Shown piece after piece: positions 1 through 8,764 of a DNA stretch of 64,000 nucleotides. Origin of the DNA: Okeanomitos corallinicola TIOX110 (GTDB lineage Bacteria > Cyanobacteriota > Cyanobacteriia > Cyanobacteriales > Nostocaceae); contig NZ_CP150886.1 in the NCBI RefSeq assembly GCF_038050375.1, positions 558,001-622,000 of the forward strand, in the 5' to 3' direction. The notes under the pieces were generated by a model. It was not told where the DNA came from, ran no database searches, and saw nothing but the letters and a program-made list of their open reading frames with translations. Numbering within the stretch: position 1 is the stretch's first letter; each line of letters starts with the position of its first letter. A program made the position numbers and the translations under genes.

Positions 1-50
1 TATTTTATGTTAAAATATCTGAAATTAATTTTTGCAATCATCGTCGAAAT

Positions 51-305
51 ATGAAATTACCAGAATTAGAACAAGCAACTATAGATCGTGTTGTGGAAAT
101 GGCATGGGAAGATAGAACACCCTTTGAAGCTATAGAAATTCAGTTTGGTTTATCAGAAAAAGATGTCATTAAAATCATGCGTCGGGAAATGAAGGAATCT
201 AGTTTTAAAATGTGGCGAAAACGGGTTACTCAGCGCCAAACTAAACATCTGAAAACCCGTGATTTCGTGGCAGGTAGGTTTAAGTCAGATAATCAGAAAA
301 CTTAA
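51..305 (+). CDS. DUF2805 / TIGR03643 family small protein
   Basis: This is an 84-residue basic protein of the TIGR03643 (DUF2805) family, whose function is unknown. The N-terminal half (about residues 8-45) reads as a helix-turn-helix-like segment with the motif EIQFGLSEKDVIKIMRREMK, and the C-terminal half is rich in Lys and Arg, which suggests nucleic-acid contact (inference). The length matches the family, so the gene is probably complete although it lies 50 bases from the window edge. The start is the first ATG and no strong ribosome binding site precedes it. It is followed by a convergent terminator-like hairpin and an Rpn pseudogene on the other strand. Confidence 0.8.
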   Translation: MKLPELEQATIDRVVEMAWEDRTPFEAIEIQFGLSEKDVIKIMRREMKESSFKMWRKRVTQRQTKHLKTRDFVAGRFKSDNQKT

Positions 306-367
306 CCATTCATCAATCAAGTAAGTTGAGATTTTTCATGGATTTTTCGTATTTTTAAAAGATAAAA

Positions 368-394
368 TCCCCAACTACTCTAAGAAATTGGGGA
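368..394 (-). terminator. hairpin terminator at the 3' end of the Rpn pseudogene
   Basis: TCCCCAA (368-374) pairs with TTGGGGA (388-394), and read on the minus strand the stem is followed by TTTTATCTTTT. This is a plausible intrinsic terminator for the minus-strand pseudogene that ends at 425. It may also stop transcripts from the plus-strand gene ending at 305. Confidence 0.55.
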
Positions 395-424
395 ATATGA
401 TTGATGGTTTAATTGTGTTTGCTG

Positions 425-1399
425 CTAATTTATTTTTTTTATCATTTCTGTAATTTCTGCAACACTCAATTTCAAAACTTGGGCAATCTGTTCTGTACTT
501 AAACCCAGTCTTAATAAACCAGGAATTGCTTCTAATTTAGCTTTAAGTTCTCCTTCCTCTCTACCTTCCTTTTTACCTTCTTGTAAAGCTTCTTGGTAAA
601 ATCTGGTTTGTTTTAAATCACTTAGTCCAAACATAGCTTCTATTTACTCCCTATTCATTCTTGGAAACTTATAAATTAAGATTGTTTCGATTAGTTCTAA
701 TAATTGCTGCTGTTGCTGTTGAGAATTTACCTCTTTTTTGGTACGGTTAATTAGTTCTCTGGCTTGACTAATGGCTTTTTGTTCATTGGCTATAATTAAT
801 TTTATTGTAGCAATACCAATGGGTAAGGGTAATGTTTCTTCTATTTCATCTAGATAAATTACTTTTACTCTTTGACTGATAAAAAATTCTTCATAATGTC
901 TGATATCGCTTGTGTCTATACTGCGACTGGGGTAGATAATCACTGCTTTCCAGGGAGCATCCCAAATGTGTAAAAATAAAACCCGTCATTACGAGCGGAA
1001 TGAAATGGAGGGAAGTAATCGCATATTAAGACTTTGAGATTGCTTGATTACGCTACGCTCCATTCGCAATGACTACTTATCATTTTTGTGAATTTGCAAA
1101 ATTGGGATGCTCCCGCTTTCCAGTGGTTTTTGGGTTTGTTTTGACGGATGTAAAGAAATACTTCTGTAAAAGTCTACTGTAAAGGTCTGCATCTAATTGA
1201 AATTGCACTTCTAAAAAGTAAATGGAGTTTTCTGTATTTTCTTGAGGTAGAAAAACTCCATCTATCCTCAATGCTGTTTGTTTGACTTCAACTGATGCAA
1301 ATTGGTAAAAATCGGCTAATTCGGGAGATTTATCAATAAGTTAAAAAAAATGCTGGGTATTTCTTGAAATAAGCGATAAAATATGGTATCTGTTTTCAT
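425..1399 (-). pseudogene. Rpn / DUF2887 (PD-(D/E)XK transposase-like nuclease) pseudogene
   Basis: The minus-strand reading starts at the ATG 1399-1397 (MKTDTIFYRLFQEIPSIFF), the usual N-terminus of cyanobacterial DUF2887/Rpn-type recombination-promoting nuclease-like proteins. It continues as RIDGVFLPQEN, IIYPSRSIDTSDIRHYEEFF and FGLSDLKQTRFYQEALQEG, ending in the typical Glu/Lys/Gly-rich tail. Three lesions break it. A frameshift lies in the homopolymer near 1341-1352. A 162-bp MITE occupies 953-1114. A TAA at 644-646 sits in frame before IEAMFGL. The segments line up in order with an intact family member, so it is a once-complete gene and not several small genes. Function is lost. Confidence 0.85.
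953..1114. mobile_element. 162-bp MITE with 13-bp inverted ends and 8-bp target duplication
   Basis: The left end GGGAGCATCCCAA (953-965) and the right end TTGGGATGCTCCC (1102-1114) are exact inverted repeats. The flanks carry the direct repeat GCTTTCCA at 945-952 and 1115-1122, the mark of a transposition event. No ORF lies inside. The interior is itself an imperfect hairpin: CGTCATTACGAGCGGAATG near 983-1001 pairs loosely with CATTCGCAATGAC near 1061-1073. The insertion splits the DUF2887 reading frame. The transposase that moved it is not in this window. Confidence 0.85.
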
Positions 1400-1713
1400 T
1401 GTTTTTATAAAAAAATAAGTTTAAAGGCATCAATCAATTATTCCTGAATAATTCAGTTGAGAAATTAAAATTAAAAAACTAAATTTACTGACTAATTTTT
1501 ATCTTCACTGATGACCAAAAATTAACTTATCAATACCATGAATTGAAGTTAATAATAGATTATCTTTTGGTTTAGCCAAACTGACCACAAACAGGTGCAA
1601 TATATGTTAAAATTATAGCAAAATATGACAATTTTTCAAGATTGATTTGACATAATTTTGTATTTTGTCAAGTAAAAAGGCTAAAATCTACATTTTTTGG
1701 AGTTTTGCAGGTT
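1400..1713. other. gene-free stretch upstream of gyrA
   Basis: This AT-rich leader region contains TTGACA (1647-1652) and TGTCAA (1666-1671), a dyad with a 13-base spacer, about 45-65 bases before the gyrA ATG. It could be an operator or part of the promoter. No well-spaced -10 box follows TTGACA, so no promoter is called. Confidence 0.4.
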
Positions 1714-4338
1714 ATGACAACCTCACAGGAGCGGATTATCCCGACGGATTTGAGACAGGAAATGTCACAATCTTATCTGGAATACGCCATGAGCGTAATT
1801 GTTGGTCGGGCGCTGCCAGATGCCAGGGATGGTCTTAAACCTGTGCATCGTCGCATCCTCTATGCTATGCACGAATTAGGACTATTACACGATCGCCCCT
1901 TTAGAAAATGCGCTCGTGTGGTAGGGGAAGTGTTGGGTAAATATCACCCCCACGGTGATACGGCAGTATATGATGCTTTGGTGCGGATGGCACAGAATTT
2001 TTCCATGCGATCGCCCTTAATTAATGGTCATGGGAACTTCGGTTCTGTAGATAATGACCCCCCGGCGGCCATGCGTTACACAGAATGTCGTCTCCAAGCT
2101 TTGACCAGTTCTGCCCTCCTCCAAGATATTGAAGCAGAAACTGTAGACTTTATTGATAACTTTGATGGTTCTCAACAAGAACCTACAGTTTTACCATCCC
2201 GCATCCCCCAAATATTACTTAATGGTTCTTCGGGAATTGCGGTAGGGATGGCTACCAACATTCCTCCCCATAATCTCGGAGAATTGATTGATGGGTTAGT
2301 AGAATTAATTCACAACCCAGAAATCACAGATATGCAATTAATGCAGTATATTCATGGGCCAGACTTCCCTACGGGGGCGCAAATTCTGGGAACATCTGCC
2401 ATTAAAGAAGCATATACCAGTGGTAGAGGTTCAATTACCATGCGGGGTGTGGCAACAATTGAAACCATTGAACAACGCAACAGACCGGAACGGGATGCAA
2501 TAATTATTACCGAGTTGCCCTATCAAACCAACAAAGCGGCATTAATTGAAAAAATCGCCGAGTTGGTAAATGATAAAAGAATTGATGGTATTGCAGACAT
2601 CAGAGACGAAAGCGATCGCGACGGGATGCGAATCGTGATTGAATTAAAACGGGATGCCTATCCTCGCGTAGTTTTAAACAACCTCTACAAACAAACTCCA
2701 CTCCAATCCAACTTTGGCGCGAATATGTTGGCCTTGGTAAACGGAGAACCGCAAATTCTCACCCTGAAAAACTTCCTCAGCGTCTTCCTAGATTTTCGCA
2801 TCGAAACTATTAACAGACGAACCCTTTATCAACTCCGAAAAGCACAGGAAAGAGATCATTTACTGCAAGGTTTATTAATTGCTTTATCACAATTAGATTC
2901 AATTATAAATCTCATTCGTAGCGCCCCAGATGCACCTACAGCCAAAGGTGAATTAATTAATAGTTATGGACTTTCCGAAGTTCAAGCCGATGCAATTTTA
3001 CAGATGCAACTACGACGGTTAACAGCCCTAGAAGCAGATAAAATTCGCCTGGAACACGAAGAATTGCAAGTACAAATAGCAGACTTGCAGGATATTTTGG
3101 ACAGAAGGGAACGGGTACTAGAAATCATTGAAAATGAAGTTACCCAAATCAAAACCCAATTTGCCACCCCCAGACAGACAATTATTACCCACGGAGAAGG
3201 GGACATAGATGACATTGACTTAATTGCCAATGAAAAAGTTCTGATTCTAGTCACAGAACAAGGTTACATTAAACGGATGCCCGTTAATACCTTTGAAGCT
3301 CAAAACCGTGCCACCAGAGGTAAAGCCGGTGCAAAAGTCAAAGATGATGATACCATCGAGCATTTCTTAACCTGCTGTGACCATGACAGTGTACTATTTT
3401 TTAGCGATCGCGGCGTAGTCTACAGCCTCAGAACCTATCAAATACCCCTGGGTTCTCGCACCAGCAGAGGTACACCCATCGTTCAGATGTTACCCATACC
3501 CAAAGAAGAAAAAATTACCTCCATCGTCCCCGTCAGCGAGTTTAGCGACGAAGAATATCTAGTCATGCTCACCAAAGGCGGTAACATCAAAAAAACCGCA
3601 TTGGCAGCATTTAGCAACATTCGCTCTAACGGTTTAATTGCTATCTCCTTAGAAGAAGGTGATCAACTGCGTTGGGTCAGACGTGCCAGAGTAGAAGATA
3701 GTATTATCATCGGTTCACGTCATGGGATGGCCATTCACTTCCGTTGTACCCATGATCAACTACGTCCTTTAGGAAGAGCAACCCGTGGAGTAAAATCCAT
3801 GAAACTCAAACCCGGTGATGAATTGGTAGGGATGGATATTCTTCCCGCTGCTATTCTCGAAACCTTAAATACAGAAACAGAAACAGAAATCGAAGAAGAA
3901 ATCATCGAAATTGAGGAAACCACAGAAAACAGTGAAGAAACACTGGAAACACTAGAAAATCTGGAAACACTAGAAACTCCAGAAACGCCAAACAGCACCG
4001 GACCCTGGGTTTTAGTCATCACCATGGGAGGATATGGAAAACGCGTACCCGTGGGACAGTTCCGCCTCCAAAACCGTGCCGGACAAGGTTTAACAGCGAC
4101 CAAATTCAAAAACCGCAAAACCAAAGACAAACTAGCTACACTGCGAATTGTCAACAGCGACGAAGAAATAATGATGGCTACAAATCGCGGTATTATCATT
4201 CGTCAGTCAGTCAATGCCATTTCTGTACAATCACGGACAGCAACCGGAGTCAGAGTACAACGTTTAGACGAAGACGACGCTATCACAGGCGTAGCAATAG
4301 TTCCCGCCGATGCTGGAGATGCTGAAGAAACAGAATAA
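1714..4338 (+). CDS. gyrA: DNA gyrase subunit A
   Basis: GyrA breaks and rejoins DNA within the GyrA2B2 complex, which introduces negative supercoils. The ATG at 1714 is preferred over the TTG at 1705 because it gives the normal [15 protein letters not shown]-terminus. The active-site tyrosine is Tyr122 (AAMRYTECR), and the quinolone-resistance region reads [10 protein letters not shown] with Thr at the Ser83 position and Asp87. The C-terminal beta-pinwheel (from about residue 500) has blade repeats such as [20 protein letters not shown] and [20 protein letters not shown]. No canonical QRRGGKG GyrA box is seen: the equivalent site reads [10 protein letters not shown]. An acidic Glu/Thr-rich insert occupies about residues 716-762 between blades. 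The 3' end overlaps the lnt start by 29 bases. Confidence 0.95.
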   Translation: MTTSQERIIPTDLRQEMSQSYLEYAMSVIVGRALPDARDGLKPVHRRILYAMHELGLLHDRPFRKCARVVGEVLGKYHPHGDTAVYDALVRMAQNFSMRSPLINGHGNFGSVDNDPPAAMRYTECRLQALTSSALLQDIEAETVDFIDNFDGSQQEPTVLPSRIPQILLNGSSGIAVGMATNIPPHNLGELIDGLVELIHNPEITDMQLMQYIHGPDFPTGAQILGTSAIKEAYTSGRGSITMRGVATIETIEQRNRPERDAIIITELPYQTNKAALIEKIAELVNDKRIDGIADIRDESDRDGMRIVIELKRDAYPRVVLNNLYKQTPLQSNFGANMLALVNGEPQILTLKNFLSVFLDFRIETINRRTLYQLRKAQERDHLLQGLLIALSQLDSIINLIRSAPDAPTAKGELINSYGLSEVQADAILQMQLRRLTALEADKIRLEHEELQVQIADLQDILDRRERVLEIIENEVTQIKTQFATPRQTIITHGEGDIDDIDLIANEKVLILVTEQGYIKRMPVNTFEAQNRATRGKAGAKVKDDDTIEHFLTCCDHDSVLFFSDRGVVYSLRTYQIPLGSRTSRGTPIVQMLPIPKEEKITSIVPVSEFSDEEYLVMLTKGGNIKKTALAAFSNIRSNGLIAISLEEGDQLRWVRRARVEDSIIIGSRHGMAIHFRCTHDQLRPLGRATRGVKSMKLKPGDELVGMDILPAAILETLNTETETEIEEEIIEIEETTENSEETLETLENLETLETPETPNSTGPWVLVITMGGYGKRVPVGQFRLQNRAGQGLTATKFKNRKTKDKLATLRIVNSDEEIMMATNRGIIIRQSVNAISVQSRTATGVRVQRLDEDDAITGVAIVPADAGDAEETE

Positions 4339-5905
4339 GCAAATTAGGGAGACGTTTAAAATCTTACTCCCTTACCTAGTAGTATTAGCTAGTGGCATAT
4401 CTATGGGGGTGACAGTTGCCCCCATTGGTGCATGGTTTTTAGGTTGGGTTTCCCTTGCACCCCTGTGGGTAATAGTTCTTAAATATACTAAAAAAGTAAT
4501 CCTTCCTGCGTTGATTTGGGCGATCGCCTATCATGGTATCGCTCTTTTCTGGATCACTGGTATTCACCCCATGAACTGGTTAGGTGTACCCTGGTGGCCA
4601 AGTTTATTTATTACCATCTTTTGCTGGTCATTTATTAGCTGTTGGGGCGGTTTGTTAGTCTCCCTCTGGGCATTTCTGATGGTGCGGTTAGATAAACAAA
4701 AGCCCTGGTTACGGGTTTTAATTGGTACGGCTTTATGGTGTGGGTTGGAAAGTTTGTGGAGTTCTGGATCTTTATGGTGGAGTTCTTTATCTTACACTCA
4801 GTCTCCGCATAATTTGGTAATTTTGCATTTGGGGCAGTTGTCGGGGCCGAGTGCTGTGACGGCGGTTATTGTGGGGGTGAATGGGTTGGTGGCGGAGTCT
4901 TGGATTTATTTCGCGCAAAGGCGCAAAGAAGCAAAGAACGCAAAGGAAGAAAGGAAAACCTCTGTGTTCTCCGTGTCTCTGTGGTTCGTTAACTCTTATT
5001 CAATCTCAGCAGTAACACTATTAATTACCGCTCATGTTTTAGGGTTTGTTCTTTATTCTCAACCTTTACATAATCTCGAATATACGGGTTTTAAAATAGG
5101 GGTTGTTCAGGGGAATATTCCTAATGAGATTAAGTTGCTTCCCCAAGGATTTAGAGGTGCAGTTACGGGTTATACTAATGGGTATTTAACTTTAGCAAAT
5201 CAAGGTGTAGATGGGGTTTTAACTCCTGAAGGTGCTTTACCTTTATATGAAAGTGATTTTAAAAATACACCTTTGTTAGATGCTATTCAAGAAAAGAAAG
5301 TAATTGCTTGGTTGGGTGGTTTTGGAAGGAGGGGAAAAAGTTATACTAATAGTTTGTTTGGTGTAGATAAAAAAGGCGAAGTTACTAGCAGGTATGATAA
5401 GTCTAAACTTGTGCCTTTAGGGGAATTTGTGCCTTTTGAGGAAATTATTGGCGGCTTGGTTCAACGGTTATCCCCTTTAGATGAACATCAAGTTCATGGG
5501 GCAAAAAATCAAGTTTTTGATACTCCTTTAGGGAGGGCAATTGTGGGTATTTGTTATGAGTCTGCGTTTTCGGAAATATTCAGATATCAGGCTTTTAATG
5601 GGGGACAATTTATTTTAAGTTCTTCTAATGATGCTCATTATACCGCAGCAATGGCAGATCAACATCATGCTCAGGATATTATGAGGGCAATTGAAACTGA
5701 TAGATGGGCGGTGAGGGCAACAAATACTGGTTATTCTGCTTTTGTTGATCCCCGTGGGAGAACTTTGTGGAAGTCGGGATATAATGTTTTTGAAACCCAT
5801 GCAGAAACTATTTATCCTCGTCAAACTCAGACTTTATATGTGCGTTTTGGGGATTGGTTGATGGTGGTTTTACTGGTGTTGGGGGTGTTGGGATTGCTAC
5901 TCTAA
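4310..5905 (+). CDS. lnt: apolipoprotein N-acyltransferase
   Basis: Lnt adds the third acyl chain to the N-terminal Cys of lipoproteins in the cytoplasmic membrane. The first ~200 residues carry hydrophobic helices. The C-terminal half is a nitrilase-like domain with the catalytic Glu in TPEGALP, the Lys in [11 protein letters not shown] and the Cys in [10 protein letters not shown] final helix closes the protein ([15 protein letters not shown]). The start overlaps gyrA by 29 bases, so translation may be coupled; a second ATG at 4319 is an alternative. Residues about 200-228 ([16 protein letters not shown] and following) are encoded by a dispersed inverted-repeat element inserted in frame between two membrane helices, which accounts for the protein (531 residues) being slightly long. 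Confidence 0.92.
   Translation: MLEMLKKQNKQIRETFKILLPYLVVLASGISMGVTVAPIGAWFLGWVSLAPLWVIVLKYTKKVILPALIWAIAYHGIALFWITGIHPMNWLGVPWWPSLFITIFCWSFISCWGGLLVSLWAFLMVRLDKQKPWLRVLIGTALWCGLESLWSSGSLWWSSLSYTQSPHNLVILHLGQLSGPSAVTAVIVGVNGLVAESWIYFAQRRKEAKNAKEERKTSVFSVSLWFVNSYSISAVTLLITAHVLGFVLYSQPLHNLEYTGFKIGVVQGNIPNEIKLLPQGFRGAVTGYTNGYLTLANQGVDGVLTPEGALPLYESDFKNTPLLDAIQEKKVIAWLGGFGRRGKSYTNSLFGVDKKGEVTSRYDKSKLVPLGEFVPFEEIIGGLVQRLSPLDEHQVHGAKNQVFDTPLGRAIVGICYESAFSEIFRYQAFNGGQFILSSSNDAHYTAAMADQHHAQDIMRAIETDRWAVRATNTGYSAFVDPRGRTLWKSGYNVFETHAETIYPRQTQTLYVRFGDWLMVVLLVLGVLGLLL
4907..4991. repeat. dispersed cyanobacterial inverted repeat inside lnt
   Basis: The sequence begins TTTCGCGCAAAGGCGCAAAG, runs through a purine-rich arm and ends CCGTGTCTCTGTGGTTCGTT. 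Related arms occur between genes at about 10252-10350, 21755-21802 and 40404-40472. Here the element is in the lnt coding frame without a stop and is translated as a basic loop. Confidence 0.7.
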
Positions 5906-6260
5906 ATTGTATATGCTTTTTTCTTCTCCTACTGCTAATACTGCGGTTTAAAAATTGAAGTATAGCAGTAGTGTTAGGTTTCAGACTATCGTTTAAACTA
6001 TCATCTATTTTTTTACGAAGTGATGATAAAAACATGATGTCATTGCCTAGATCATAAACTTCATGTCTTTGAAAGATAAATTCATAGATAATTCCTTCTA
6101 GTGATAACTGTAAATATTACTAATTAACTTTAGAGAAGTATGCGCCTACCTTTTGTAATGCTGCTTTGTAATCCTCCAATGGCATATTCTAAATGGGTTT
6201 CCACAGTCAATGATCATCATAGTTATTAACTAATTCTAGTTGATCTGGTATTTTAGTTCC
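5906..6260. other. gene-poor stretch with unrecognised coding remnants
   Basis: No intact gene is supported. On the minus strand, short unlinked stretches such as VETHLEYAIGGLQ (about 6140-6210) and YDLGNDIMFLSSLRKKIDDS (about 5985-6050) look like protein sequence but lie in different frames with stops between them. They may be remains of a degraded gene that I do not recognise. Confidence 0.35.
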
Positions 6261-6466
6261 AGCTTCTAAACGAGCCGCAGATAATACACAGATTAATTTT
6301 TCACGTTTACCATTTACCCGTACAGAAGCGGAAACAATTTTAAATTTAGTTCCCAAAAATCAGAGTTTATCAGCTTTTGATTTTAATGCAGATCGTGATT
6401 TTGCCACCAGTGCAAAACTGAGTGAATATAGAATTTTACATTTTGCAACTCATGGAATTTTAGATA

Positions 6467-6678
6467 GGGCTTGCTGAATAAATCTCAAAACATTACAGGT
6501 AAACGATTTTAGCGATTTTGACTTTCAAAAAATGCAAGCTTTGATGAGGTGAGAACTGAAAAACCTTGCATTTAATTCCTGCTTCAAGGAAAAATAGTTC
6601 CCATCCAACTCTTGAAACTGTCACCTGTCACCTGTCACCTGTCACCTGTCTCCACGACAAGACTTTATCAGCAAACCC
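6467..6678. mobile_element. 212-bp MITE with TAGATA target duplication
   Basis: The left end GGGCTTGCTGAATAAA (6467-6482) is an imperfect inverted match to the right end, which reads GGGTTTGCTGATAAAG in reverse complement (6663-6678). The 6-bp direct repeat TAGATA flanks it at 6461-6466 and 6679-6684. It carries no transposase gene. Near its right end are four and a half copies of CTGTCAC. It interrupts the CHAT remnant. Confidence 0.8.
6618..6652. repeat. CTGTCAC heptanucleotide tandem repeat
   Basis: There are four perfect copies of CTGTCAC (6618-6645) and a fifth variant CTGTCTC. It is an STRR-type heptamer repeat of the kind known from heterocystous cyanobacteria. The same unit recurs at 23525-23545. 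Confidence 0.85.
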
Positions 6679-7103
6679 TAGATAGTAAACAACCGGAGTT
6701 ATCAGGTTTGGTTTTATCGTTGTTTGATGAAAACGGTAAATCAGAAAATGGTTTTTTAAGATTACATGATATTTTCAATTTAAACCTGTCCGCAGACTTG
6801 GTAGTTTTGAGTGCTTGTCAAACTGGTTTGGGTGAGGAAATAAAAGGTGAGGGTATGGTTGGTTTAACTACTGGTTTTATCTATGCTGGTAGTCCCAGGG
6901 TGGTGATGAGTCTGTGGAATGTGGATGATCAGGCGACTTCTGTATTGATGGGCAAATTGTATCAAAAAATGCTGCAAGGGGGCTTAAAACCGGCTACAGC
7001 GTTGCGAGAAGCGCAGATTGAGATGTGGCAAGATGAAAAATTTTCTAAACCTGATTTTTGGGCAGCTTTTACTGTACAGGGTGAGTGGAAATAGGGAAAA
7101 ATA

Positions 7104-7673
7104 TCAACTATGAATACTCCCATCAGGCATGATAGCCGCAGTCAAAAAAGTCTCACTCATATCTGTAGCATTTAAGTTAGCTCTGGTTAAATTTACCTCA
7201 CACATATTGGCTTCACTTAAATCAGCACCTGTTAAATTTGCACCTTGTAAATCTGCTTTCCACATCCGCACACCACCCATTTTTGCCCCACTTAAATTTG
7301 CACCTTGCAAATTGGCAGCGGTAATTGATGCTTGATGTAAATTAGCATCACACAAATTTGCACCTGTTAATAAAGCACCACTCAAATCTGATTCATTTAA
7401 ATGGGCATTAGTTAACACAGCTTGAGTTAAATCTGCACCACACAAAATTACTTCTGATAAATGGGCATTTTCTAGTTTTGCACCTCTAAGATTTGCTTTA
7501 CTTAAATTTGCTCCTGTTAACGATGCACCAGTTAAGTTAGCACCGCTGAGGTCTGCTCTACTAAAATCTATCCCACCTAAGTTAGCTCCCTGTAAGTTTG
7601 ATGAGGTTAATACTATACCGTTAAAGCTTCTTTCTCCTCTGGCATATCTAGTTAAAAGTTCCTGAATATTCAT
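7104..7673 (-). CDS. pentapeptide repeat protein
   Basis: From about residue 20 to 175 the protein is built of A(D/N)LXX pentapeptides (SNLQGANLGG, ADLSGANLTG and so on), which fold as a right-handed quadrilateral beta-helix. The start is placed at the ATG 7673-7671 (MNIQELLTRYARGERSF), because that N-terminus is typical of cyanobacterial members and AAGGA lies about 10 bases upstream. An in-frame ATG further upstream would add 21 residues of unrelated basic sequence. There is no signal peptide, so it is probably cytoplasmic. The specific role is unknown. It lies convergent to the CHAT remnant, with a 9-base gap. Confidence 0.85.
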   Translation of the reverse strand: MNIQELLTRYARGERSFNGIVLTSSNLQGANLGGIDFSRADLSGANLTGASLTGANLSKANLRGAKLENAHLSEVILCGADLTQAVLTNAHLNESDLSGALLTGANLCDANLHQASITAANLQGANLSGAKMGGVRMWKADLQGANLTGADLSEANMCEVNLTRANLNATDMSETFLTAAIMPDGSIHS

Positions 7674-8119
7674 AGTTATTGAGTCCTTAGTCATTAGTTT
7701 TTTAATTTTTAATCTATGGCTTGGAATCATCTTCAAATATTGATAATTACTTAAAACTAAATAAAATTAAATAACTATAAGTCTTATGATTTTTAACTCA
7801 TAAATATATGATAACTATAAATAATGGCATTATTAATAATGTTGATTAAACTTTTTGTAAACTCAGCAAGTCAAGTCATGGCTTTTTACATAAGGTACTG
7901 GAAATGGTTTATTTAACCTTAAAAAAATTTAAATTTGATTTAAAAAAGTGGTTAAAAAAAGTTATTGAAAAAATCCGACTAGCATGAACATTCACAGACG
8001 GGGAATTACTAGCCGGAATTCGTTCTATTTGTTTATAGCTAAATAACGTTTAGCGTTTTACTACTTAGATAAGTAGACAGTGTTGCTAAGATATTATACT
8101 GCTATTCTTAATATTCTTT
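7674..8119. other. gene-free AT-rich stretch
   Basis: This 446-bp region between the RNA-binding protein gene (3' end) and the pentapeptide gene (5' end) is very AT-rich, with A/T homopolymer runs at 7920-7980. No ORF, repeat family or clear terminator was recognised. Confidence 0.5.
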
Positions 8120-8389
8120 TTAAGAATAACTATTTCGTCGGTTATCCTCCCGTGGTTTGGCTTTGTTAACTCTTAGTTGACGACCCATCCATTCTGCACC
8201 GTCTAATTCTGTAATGGCAGTATCTTCTTGTGCATCTTCAGTCATTTCAACAAAGGCAAATCCGCGTACCCTTCCGGTTTCACGGTCAGTAGGTAAGACA
8301 ACTCTTTTTACCTCACCATAATCAGCAAACACGGCTTTTAAGTCTGCTTCAGTAGCGCTGTAAGCGAGATTTCCAACGTAGATAGTCAT
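8120..8389 (-). CDS. RRM-type RNA-binding protein (cyanobacterial Rbp family)
   Basis: This 89-residue protein is a single RNA recognition motif: RNP2 is IYVGNL (residues 3-8) and RNP1 is RGFAFVEM (about 42-49). Such Rbp proteins in cyanobacteria are often cold-induced RNA chaperones that bind mRNA in the cytoplasm (family knowledge). The short tail (KPREDNRRNSYS) lacks the long Gly-rich extension of some paralogues. Its long 5' region contains a strong hairpin at 8484-8547, which may form part of a regulatory leader. The start is the only ATG that preserves the MTIYVGNL opening. Confidence 0.92.
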   Translation of the reverse strand: MTIYVGNLAYSATEADLKAVFADYGEVKRVVLPTDRETGRVRGFAFVEMTEDAQEDTAITELDGAEWMGRQLRVNKAKPREDNRRNSYS

Positions 8390-8483
8390 TATTAGTCACG
8401 TAATTTTCAACAAAAAGCGATAATTCAGTAATAAATTGGAACGTAGCAAATTTTAAGCCTTGCATAGTTACCTGTGATTTATA

Positions 8484-8547
8484 GATGGCAAAAATGGCAG
8501 GATACTAGCTATCCAGGTTACTAGATCCAAGTACCCAATTTGCCATC
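8484..8547 (-). promoter_or_regulatory. hairpin in the upstream region of the rbp gene
   Basis: GATGGCAAA (8484-8492) is exactly inverted at TTTGCCATC (8539-8547), and the enclosed segment holds a smaller hairpin GGATA/TATCC. It lies 95-158 bases upstream of the rbp ATG, in the position expected for a structured leader or the terminator of another transcript. The rbp transcription start is not known from sequence, so a role in cold regulation is inference. Confidence 0.5.
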
Positions 8548-8698
8548 AGACTGAACACACGCATCTGCCAATTATGATAACTGATTGTGACATTTTCCAA
8601 AGTATGGGATTTTACAAAGAAATATAATATAAATTTATATGCTTTCACATATCTAAAATGAGCTTGTCCTAAGTTGACAATTTTATCGTCAAAAATAG

Positions 8699-8726
8699 AC
8701 TTATGTTGACAAACATTGACATAAGT
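8699..8726. promoter_or_regulatory. perfect dyad ACTTATGT-N12-ACATAAGT
   Basis: ACTTATGT (8699-8706) and ACATAAGT (8719-8726) are perfect 8-bp inverted repeats. TTGACA-type boxes overlap the dyad (8706-8711 and 8716-8721), and TATAAT lies at 8753-8758. It may be an operator for a plus-strand transcript starting near 8765 or for the minus-strand rbp gene. No regulator is assigned. Confidence 0.45.
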
Positions 8727-8764
8727 TAGCTAAGAAAAATCCCAACTTGATGTATAATCCTAGT

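Larger units (their letters stand above)
6290..7094 (+). pseudogene. CHAT-domain (caspase-like) protease remnant split by a MITE
   Basis: The C-terminal CHAT domain of a TPR-CHAT type protein is readable in two pieces. The first (about 6290-6466) gives LPFTRTEAETILNLVPKNQ and ends EYRILHFATHGILD, with the catalytic-type His. The second (from 6679) gives DSKQPELSGLVLSLFDENGK, then VVLSACQTGLGEEIKGEG with the catalytic-type Cys, and the usual ending WAAFTVQGEWK. A 212-bp element sits exactly between them. The N-terminal repeat region of CHAT proteins is absent upstream. The methionine at 6612 lies in the inserted element, so an ORF starting there is not a natural gene. CHAT proteases act in cell-death and defence systems in other bacteria, but this copy is dead. 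Confidence 0.85.

Noticed and set aside
1641-1690. Sigma-70 promoter for gyrA at TTGACA (1647)
   Set aside because: No -10 box lies 16-18 bases downstream; the TAAAAT at 1682 is too far away.
6612-7094. A 160-residue ORF starting [20 protein letters not shown] with CHAT sequence
   Set aside because: Its start lies in the CTGTCAC array of a MITE, and the true N-terminal part of the CHAT domain lies upstream of the element. It is part of a pseudogene.
7129-7335. Plus-strand ORF across the pentapeptide gene
   Set aside because: It is the antisense of a regular pentapeptide repeat, which keeps all frames open. It has no independent support.
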